Source of the DNA: Valencia hispanica
Taxonomy: Eukaryota; Chordata; Actinopteri; Cyprinodontiformes; Valenciidae
Length of the DNA: 64,000 nt
Assembly: GCA_963556495.2 (NCBI GenBank)
Contig: OY747701.1
Location: 42,332,001 to 42,396,000, forward strand
Direction of reading: 5' to 3'
The first letter of the stretch is position 1. Every line of letters starts with the position of its first letter. The notes under the pieces are model-generated. The model was not told the origin of the DNA and made no database searches. It saw nothing but the letters and a program-made list of their open reading frames with translations. The position numbers and the translations under genes were made by a program. Of the stretch, positions 55,729 through 64,000 are shown one piece after another.

Positions 55729-55909
55729 ACGGGGCCCAACCTCATGCCAATGACTGACGCAATCTGCTGGGATTCCTTAAATAGGAAACTTTTTAACTGA
55801 TTGGAATGTTTGTATAAATGTATTGAAATGACTTCTTGTTAAGTGCCTTGAGATGACATCTGTTGTGAATTGGGGCTATATAAATAAACTGAATTGAATT
55901 GAATTGAAT
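55729..55909 (+). repeat. Family-A repeat 3' end
   Basis: Contains tctgctgggattccttaaatagg, then agtgccttgagatgacatctg, ttgtgaattggggctatata, aataaactgaattgaattga. This is the best-preserved 3' terminus of the family in the window, in + orientation. Confidence 0.65.
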
Positions 55910-56574
55910 GTTGGTGATGGTTAAAGATTGACCAAGGCACTGACCCAGAGGAAGCAAGGCTGAGACCCCCACCTCCACCCAAGCGCTACCTGGAGAGTAC
56001 CCAGGCAACCACAGCCGACCGCCGCTCCTGGGGCAGATGGCTCCCCTAGAGGAAATACTGGAAGGAAGAGTAAAACAACATTTTAACAGGTTCAAATATA
56101 GAAATTAACTGTGGATAAATATGATAAAATTAAATAGTAAAACACTGATCAAATTAATTAAGTAAGACATGCACAGCAATTAAACAGACTATAATAAATA
56201 ATAATCAGTTAAAAGCTAGGCTAAAAAGGTGAGTCTTGAGCCTGCTCTTAAAAAACGCATGAAAGCTAATGTTCGGCACATTTTGCTTCTTTTTAACCAC
56301 TTCATAAACTACAGATAGAACTCAGATAAAAACTAATATTAAAAAAATGTGTGAAAATTATTTTTATCCCACTTTTTTTTCAACCCATGTATTCACAATG
56401 TTTCACATAAAATACGACAATCGACATTTAGAGTAGTAACAAAAATGACTCCAGACAAGGTAGACTATTTTTCGTTTTTCAAATGTTGTATTAGAGCATT
56501 TAAAATATAATAATAGTTGATGTGTCATGACTAAACGTTTATGTTGTAGTTTTTTTGTTTTATTTGATCTATTA
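55910..56574. other. Spacer with repeat-like pieces
   Basis: Bases 55910-56060 are GC-richer (cccccacctccacccaagcgc, gccgaccgccgctcctgggg) and 56217-56262 (gctaaaaaggtgagtcttgagcctgctctta) recalls the caaaaaggaaggttttaagcctggtctta block of family A. A second family-A copy in reverse orientation, joined tail to tail with the first, is likely. The rest is AT-rich. Confidence 0.4.
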
Positions 56575-56579
56575 TATAG

Positions 56580-57736
56580 ATGAAACTGGACCAGCTCAAC
56601 ACGCTTTGCAGGGTCCTGGAGGGTGCGTGGGAGTTTGCCCAACTGGTCTACATGTGTTTTGTGGACTTGGAGAAGGCGTTCGACCGTGTCCCTCGGGGAG
56701 TCCTGTGTGGGGTACTCCGGGAGTATGGTGTACCGGGCCCCTTGATAAGGGCTGTTAGGTCCCTGTACGACCGGTGCCAGAGTTTGGTTCGCATCGCCGG
56801 CAGTAAGTCGGGCTTGTTTCCGGTGAGAGTTGGACTCCGCCAAGGTTGCCCTTTGTCAACGATCCTGTTCATAACTTTTATGGACAGGATTTCTAGGCAC
56901 AGCCAAGGAGTTGAGGGTATACGTTTTGGTGGCCTCAAGTTCGGGTCTCTGCTTTTTGCAGATGACGTGGTCCTGTTGGCTTCATCGGAACGTAATCTAC
57001 AGCTTTCGCTGGAGCGGTTTGCAGCTAAGTGTGAAGCGGCTGGGATGAGAATCAGCACCTCCAAATCCGAGACCATGGTCTTGAGCCAGAAAAGGGTGTG
57101 GTGCCTTCTCTGATTGGGGATGAGGTCCTTCCCCAAGTGGATGAGTTTAAGTATCTGGGAGTCTTGTTTACGAATGAGGGATAAATTGAGCGTGAGATTG
57201 ATAGACGGATTGGTAGGGGATCTGTAGTTTTGCGGGCGCTGTACTGGTCTGTAGTGGTGAAGAGAGAGCTGAGCCAAAAGGCGAAGCTCTCGATTTACCG
57301 GTTGATCTACAATCCTACCCTCATCTATGGTCACGAACTCTGGGTGGTGACCGAAAGAACGAGATTATGGATACAAGCGGCTGAAATGAGTTTCCGCCGT
57401 AGAGTGTCTGGGCTCTCCCTTAGAGATAGGGTGAGAAGCTCAGTCATCCAGAGGGGGCTCAGAGTAGAGCCACTGCTCCTCCACATCGAGGAGTCAGTTG
57501 AGGTGGCTCGGGCATCTGGTCAGGATGCCTCCTGGACGTGTCCCTGGTGATGTGTTTCGGGCACGTCTGGAGGAGGCCCAGGGGGAAGACCCTGGACACG
57601 CTGGAGCGACTATGTTTCTCGGCTGGCCTGGGAGCGCCTTGGGATTCTTCCTGAGGAGCTGGGCCAAGTGGCTGGGGAGAGACAAGTCTGGGTCTCTTTG
57701 CTTAAGCTGCTGCCCACGCAACTAGTCCCAGGATAA
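56580..57736 (+). pseudogene. Rex3-type reverse transcriptase, broken
   Basis: The first frame (56580-57113, 177 residues) carries RT motif A (FVDLEKAFD, catalytic D29), the GLRQGCPLS box (85-93) and FADD (126-129). Homology then shifts frame near 57105-57118 (DEVLPQVDEFKYLGVLF), meets TAA at 57182-57184 and goes on through 57230-57490 (VVVKRELSQKAKLSIYRLIY, then HELWVVTERTR). It shifts again near 57490 (RWLGHLVRMPPGRVPGDVF) and once more after 57570 to end in AWERLGILPEELGQVAGERQ and a final stop at 57734-57736. The endonuclease and first RT motifs are missing by 5' truncation. In a complete element the protein performs target-primed reverse transcription. Confidence 0.82.
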
Positions 57737-57745
57737 GCGGAAGAA

Positions 57746-57786
57746 GATGGATGGATGGATGGATGGATGGATGGATGGATGGATGG
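57746..57786 (+). repeat. (GATG)n tail of the LINE
   Basis: About ten GATG units directly after the LINE stop codon. Confidence 0.95.
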
Positions 57787-60700
57787 AAACTGAAAAGTTG
57801 TGACCTGTGATAACTGAAAGAGTGTTCTTCTGTCAAACACTGCAGCATTCTGCTGTCCATGCACTTTATGCTGTTAAATGCGGTGCAATTGCCATTTTAT
57901 TTAGCAGTCTTCATTGTTTTATTTGCTAAACACAAATAGCATTTTGCACTTTTTATGGAGTACCAAGGAAATAGTCAGCGTAAAATTATCTACAGAGCTC
58001 ATAGATGAAAAACAGTGAACAATACAGTATAGACATCAAGCTGCATTTGAGGACTAATGCATTAACTGTGGCAATATCAAGTTCTGATACATGGAAACAA
58101 CTATTTTCTGGTCACAGCTCCTCTGTAACCTTACTCAATCAACTTTTTAAAGTCTAGTCTTGTCTTTTTTTACCGACACCAATCAATAGCCTAATTTTCT
58201 GTAGATCTGATCTATGCAAAACAATCTAATTCCTCCCAGTCCTAAATATTAATGATCAGGAGTGTATCATGCCAACATTTGTTTCACTTTCATTATTACA
58301 GTCTTAACTTTTCAATGTATTAGTCAAACTGTAACCCATAGTGTATTGCCAATTGTAACATGTCTACTCCCGTATGACTACATTTTAGCCCAACATATTC
58401 CTCTGTCCGATTATTTGTCTGTGGGTAATTATTTAGTTAAACCAGTAATACAAACTAGTGTTAAGTGAATAAGGAGCAGTTCTATGAGCCTGTATGAGAA
58501 CTAACCATTTGTATCATCAACAAAAGGCAACAAAAGTAAGGCTTTTCTATCTTGGAAATAAAAAGTGAGAACATCTCCCACATTGCCAGAGAACTCACCT
58601 GAAGGATTTTTAGTCATTGGAGATTTTCGGATCCAACATTGAGATTGCATGATGGATAAAGTTTGAACTGAATTGCTTGGAAATGGCTGCTTCTCAAGCG
58701 GTCCCACAGAGGACTAGTCCAGATTGGAAATAATTGGAAGCCTAGGTGATTTGGCACAAACTGGCTCTTACTCCTTCAAAAACCAAAAGTCACATTGTAT
58801 CAACTCGAATTTATTCTAGATGGGAAAGCACTGTGTTGCATTTTCTTTTTTACAGTAATAGTGAGAGGTCAAGAGCTTTTTGACATTGCATTTGAGACAG
58901 TGACCTAAAGACTACAGACAGCTAAGAGAAGTCTTTATTTCTGATGGTTTGACACAGCAATTTTCTTTAAAAGACTGGAAAGTGGGCCTACACATTCTTT
59001 TGAAGGAAAGTATGTGGTCTTAACGGCTTTTTCAATGTTTTTTTACCAGTAGTGGAAGCTTGAATGTATCTAAAGTCCTAAAGAGAGCCAGCTACTCCTT
59101 CAGGTTTGTGGATAATTGAAAAGTCTGTTTTCCATAATAGTTTAATTAATGTTTTAATAGTGTCATGAGCCTCAGTGCTTTGGTTGAAGCAGTATAAATA
59201 AAGCTGGGTCAGTTGACATCATCTGTGGAAGAGCTGTGCCAGAAAATAAAGCTGAGGCCCACACTACGAGCCAGACTCATCTTTGAAATCATAATGCCCT
59301 TCCAAAGAACTGTAGATATTTTTTTGTTGTCGTTTTTGTTTCTGAATGGGATTAAGAATCGATGATATGGTCTTAACATTTTATCTTCATATTTTGTCAT
59401 ATATTTTAATAACGATGTTACTGATCATAAAAAGTAGCCTATTTTGGAAATAGATCGATTGCTGTATACAGTCAGAGCCCCACAAACACTGTTGTAAAAG
59501 TAAAATGTACATGTCATTAAACAGGCTGCCTCCAGTTATTTTAACTGGCGCAGTTGTGCTGCTATACTGTAAACAATAATTGCATTCAATCATATTTATT
59601 TATATATTTGATGAAACCAACAGAGGAGAAAAAAAATAAAACTCCCAATATAAACAATTCCAACCACACAGTCAGCTTTTTGGGGGTTTGCAATCATCAT
59701 CAGGTAGATAAATGTCATCCCCAAATCAGTCCCTTCAAGATTTTGTGATGTTGAGATCACAACTATTGATGCAAATTTAGCCAATCCTCGCAAATTCTGC
59801 AGGTCTTGCAATTTTATCCAATTATCGCAACTTTAATGCATTTTTGACCAATTGTGATTCTCCTTCTCATGATCTTATATCTGACGCCGTCACAAAAATC
59901 ACGTACACTTACTGCTTCTTTTGACAGATTACAATTCAAATCATTCCTTGACTACTTGATGGAGACACGCAGACATTTTCAACTTTACTCACAGAGTACA
60001 GTTAATAAAAACAATAATAATGAAAATAAAGATTCCCATGAGAGCATCTGAGCGTTGTCTCAGACCTGGACACTGTACTCAATGCACCTTGCTGGAAGAT
60101 GACAGCACATCTGTGACCGGTGCAGCTGACCACAGACACGAGCCCAGTGTTGCACCAACTGTAGTGCAAAAGCAAGATGCTGCAAGGTGTACCTCCCACT
60201 GAAGCAATAGCTTAAGGGTCGGGACGCAACTCATTCAGAGAGTCTTTCCAATTTCTGATCTCTTCAATTGGAGAAATGATCCCTCATTTCAAAACTTTGA
60301 CTGAAGTGGCGCTTCTCCAGTTTGGCAGTAGAGTGCTGATTCGACCTCCAGAACAACATCAAGTTGTGAGACTTTCCATTAAGGCCACAGCAGGTGAACT
60401 CTTTATATTTTAAGTGCGATCATTTAATTTTGTTTTTTAAGTATAGTTACCACAGTCAGTGATTTTTATCACTGTGGGGAAAAAGTTGCATGTATTCATC
60501 TGGTGGATGTGATGGCATGATTTGGATTCTCTGTTCAGCTTATTCGAGTTAAATATTAATTCAAATGAATAAAAATAAATACTATTTAATATGCCATTAT
60601 GATCTTAAAAATTGATGGGTAAAAATAGATTGACGGGATTTTCTTCACCCTAGTCAAAATGACAGACAGCAAAAAAGACAGTGAGCCTTTATCAGCTTAC

Positions 60701-63700
60701 AGAATCTTTGCTATTTTTTCTAATTTTGTTATTTATTCTTGTATTATTTCAGTTTGCTCAGAATGCAGGTTTTAAATCAATAATATGCATACACAAATGA
60801 CTGGGTTTATGAGTTGATGGAGGGCTGAGAGTTCAGGTTGGATTTATTGTTCAGCTTCTGTTGAGTGGAAACATAAGCTGAAGCAACAAGCAGCTCCAAA
60901 TCTGAATTTTTGAATTTGTACCTCTTAAGTTAATGAATTTCTCTTTTTCATTTTATAATCTTTACATAGTTAAAAGAAACCCAACTTTTCTGTTTTTGCC
61001 ACCCTTCATCTTAGACAATTGTTTACTGTAAACATGTGTGCACTTTGAAATGTTTTTGTTTGTAGAATTTATTTTAATTTATTTCTTTGTATTCAAATTT
61101 TGGAGTACAGGATTGCATTTATTGTTGCATCATCTCAAGTTTAATGACACAATTTTACTCTGTATTTACTGAATTATTTCTCAAAGACTCAGAAAATAAC
61201 AACTTTTATTGTTTTTATAATTCAAAGTTCTATGACCATAGAAATGTTGAGATTTTCTTTTTTGAGTGTTCTGCTGGATGGTCATGTTTTTTAGTGCCCT
61301 TATTACAATAAAAACATTTTGGATTTTTATAATTAAACATTTTAAACGATTTTTCTAAATCAATTTTCAAGTGATTTTGCAAAAAATAAAGTAAGTAAAA
61401 AAAAGTAAAAATACAAGTAAAAATATTGCAACTTTTGTTGCAACTTTTCACAAAAGCTGCCACAACATCGGGCATTTTAGGCCGCAACAATCACAAAAAA
61501 GTGCAGCAAAATGCCAAATACAATAAATAAAATGACTGTTCATCCCCATACAGGATGGTAATGATGTGCAGGTTTTAATTAATAATGAGTTGAAGGAAGA
61601 GGAAGACAACTTGCCTTTTCATATATATCTACAGTTAGAGTAAAAGTAGTTCCAGCTTTTTATCTAAATGTTGAAGATGGAACCTGCCATTTTATAGCTG
61701 CATTGTGAACTACATCACATTTCTGGGTCTGGAGATGCTCTAAATGTGTTGACAAAAGCAATATCATCTGTGTGACAAAAACACCAGAAATTCACCATAT
61801 GCTTCTCGACCACTTTTCCAAAGCACGTTTGCCTTGCTTAAAGAGCCAAAAGAAGATTGAGCTTAGTCTGAGATATAAAGACATGAATTTCTTTGATAAA
61901 TGTTGATATGGCATTCTTGGTTTGAACAAGAAAACTTCAAAGACTCAGCTGACTCACCAACACCTTGTGAAATCTGAAGATGTATTCTAAAATGATTGCT
62001 TTTCCAGATGATATAGGGTTATTCGACTCACTGCCTCAATGGTAGCTCATTCTGTATCACTGGGTACTATTTAGCGGTTAAGATTCCAATATTTATAGTT
62101 CTAATAGTTCAAAACGTGCAATGGACAGTTTAAAAACACATGCAGTGCAAGATGAAGTTATTCTTTATGATTACCGCAGAGTACTTTACCACTAATGGAA
62201 AATTGACTAGCCCATTTGTCTGTGACCAACATTGTAGTGCATTTCTTAATAACCACAATTTAAATACACCCTAATACCCCATCCACCTCCCATATAAAGA
62301 CCATGAACTGGTTTTCTTTTTTCTCCTGCAATGCTTTCACATAGATATTTTTCCTTCATCTGCATTTTCTGTTTCCATGTTAAAACATCTGTGTCATAGA
62401 AAGCATGTCTCCCCCCAGCTGAATACAGAAACAGTAAAGAAAATCTTCTACATTTTATGTCGAGCTGCATCTCAGGGGACACCTTTGCTTCCCTTCACTT
62501 TACACCTCAAACCAGACGTAAATAAAATATCATCACAAATGTCTCTGACTCAACAAAAGTCCCTTAATCTCGCAGCATTGTTTTAGGGAAGTCTAGAGGG
62601 GGATGAGTTTATTTTTTATGTGTAAATCGGTGGACACAAGATTTGATGAAAAGCGAGTGTTTGGCTTTCTCCTACTTTGTAAAGAAATAAAAGGAAAATG
62701 GGAGAGAAAAGCACCTAGACAGGCAGAAGATGAGGAAGAAAAAAGGGCTGAAAGAGATAACCAGAACAATCCGTCAGGACCTGAGCAGAAAAAGCGAAAA
62801 AAGACTGCAGTCTCACTCATCCATTGAAGGAAGGAAGAGGTGTAAAGGGAGAGTGAAGGAGGTCAGAGAAAGAGAGCACAGGTGATGGTATTATGCTGCT
62901 TGTGTCACAGCCAGATAAAGGCTCCTCTGCTGCCTGGCTGTCATCTGCATTGCACACAATATCCCCTTTATTCACAGTATCACCCCTTTCTATTTTGCTT
63001 CATCTGCCACCCTAGTGGAGCAACTCCCAATGTGCTTCACTTTTTCTCTTCCCATCACACCACACCGCTGCCAGCAATACTGCATACATCATTCCCTATC
63101 ATCCTCTGTTCTACTCTCTCTTAGGCACTAAAGAAAACTGTATGCTCCTGCCCTTTTTTTCTCATGCAAATATCAAGAGTATTCCTGCTTTTTCCCCCTC
63201 ATTCTTTCTGTTCACGTGCCATCTCCCTATCTAACATACCGGTAGTTCTTAGTAGTATACCAGTATTTCAGCCACACATGTCGCTTTTATTTCCTATTGT
63301 TATATAGCAAGTGCAGCACGTCACTGGCGATTTTATGGTCAGCCCTGTTTTTACTAAGGTTGCCCCTCCCTTTGCATTTTCAGTTACTTTTTGATAACTT
63401 TAATCAAGTCTATTGTATCTTGCAGCATCTGCTTCCAAGGCTGATTTGCTCCATATCCTTAAAGCAAATTAGTGACCAAAGGAAACTACTTGTTCCCAGA
63501 GCCCCGAGTCGATAGAGGTCGCATTATTTAGCCTGACATGGTGGACACTATCAGGGGAATGCATTGTCCCACGCGGCGGTTATGTCTGCTGAGTAGGAAA
63601 ACCACTTTTTGACTTAAGGCCCCTTTCAGATTGTACTTTCAATTCATGAAAATAATTTACACCCATGATTCTTCAAGCGATCATCTCAAAGATTTTGACA

Positions 63701-64000
63701 AGGAATGGGTGGATTGAAGTAGACCTAACCCTTTTATGCCGCTGAGAATATGCCACCATGAGAGGTGATACTGATTTTTCAAAACTTTTTGATAAAGCAA
63801 GGTCCCTTTTATTTAGAAACTTTGCTCCTAAAAGTAAAACAAAACATATTGAATACATTTAACTTTCTCAAAACTGTGCTACCATCTCCCCGGTACAGTA
63901 ATATCCACAACGCATTTATGCAATACCATCAAGCCACTTTTTAGTCAAGTATCCCATTATATCTTAGCTGATTATTTTTTTTCTTACTTTGGTTCTTCCT
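57787..64000. other. Intronic-type DNA
   Basis: No gene recognised. Bases 59760-59850 and 61425-61510 share cgcaa/ttgcaac-rich text in roughly inverted order (aattatcgcaactttaatgc; ttgttgcaacttttcacaa), so an old element of about 1.7 kb between them is possible. Inside, 60125-60205 has a Cys-rich frame (QCCTNCSAKARCCKVYL) ending in a stop, which I cannot assign. Bases 62600-62830 are purine-rich with a Lys/Glu-rich frame, probably compositional. Confidence 0.45.

Larger units (their letters stand above)
56575..57786 (+). mobile_element. 5'-truncated Rex3/RTE-type LINE
   Basis: A 3' fragment starting inside the reverse transcriptase and ending in a (GATG)n tail, the tail type known for Rex3 in teleosts. 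It contains RT motifs A, B and C and the post-RT domain. The 3' UTR is almost absent, as in RTE elements: the stop TAA (57734-57736) is followed within ten bases by the tail. There are several frame breaks, so it is dead. Confidence 0.8.

Noticed and set aside
56648..57334. 228-residue frame on the - strand
   Set aside because: Antisense shadow of the Rex3 reverse transcriptase; the + strand carries the RT motifs.
62603..62827. Lys/Glu-rich 74-residue frame
   Set aside because: Purine-rich low-complexity sequence, with no supporting splice sites or domain.

Overview
The window looks like teleost fish nuclear DNA lying almost entirely inside very long introns. The organism call rests on the repeats: several Tc1/mariner elements, hAT and TTAA-target DNA transposons, an L2-type LINE with the fish-style 3' tail, a Rex3/RTE-type LINE ending in (GATG)n, and AT-rich single-copy filler. 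There are no operons or bacterial genes and I saw no tRNA or rRNA gene. Repeat-family names come from memory of fish repeats, not from a database search.

Only one host coding exon could be supported: 21007-21146 on the + strand. It has splice sites on both sides and encodes the start of the first Ig domain of an MDGA protein (MAM-domain GPI-anchored synaptic adhesion protein), probably mdga1. I found no other exon of this gene, so the two flanking introns probably fill the rest of the window.

Layout. 2.3-6.2 kb: wreck of a piggyBac-like TTAA element with a THAP-like fragment, a Tc1-derived MITE and a (TA)n tract inside it. 8.4-9.1 kb: L2 fragment. 9.5-10.9 kb: solo LTR with a 4-bp target duplication, pointing to the - strand. 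12.9-14.2 kb: decayed Tc1-like element. 14.6-16.7 kb: tandem ~770-bp dispersed repeat. 21.0 kb: the exon. 22.6-23.6 kb: Tc1 fossil. 29.1-33.8 kb: stacked (TA)n tracts, an hAT-like remnant holding a second hAT with a perfect 8-bp duplication, and a CACTA-like element. 36.6-37.5 kb: palindrome and a common fish repeat. 38.8-48.9 kb: an L2 copy split by an 8.96-kb hAT-type insertion, which contains a near-intact Tc1 and a 6.4-kb long-inverted-repeat element. That element carries a P-element-like transposase fragment and an apparently intact Tc1-like transposon. 49.25-49.7 kb: short TTAA element. 52.4-53.2 kb: Tc1 fossil with a tRNA-related insert. 56.6-57.8 kb: Rex3 fragment. The rest is AT-rich intronic DNA without recognised genes.

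The strongest candidate for something unusual is the 38.8-48.9 kb nest, especially the long-inverted-repeat element and the intact 346-residue transposase inside it. The transposon genes act for themselves and have no evident role in the host gene.
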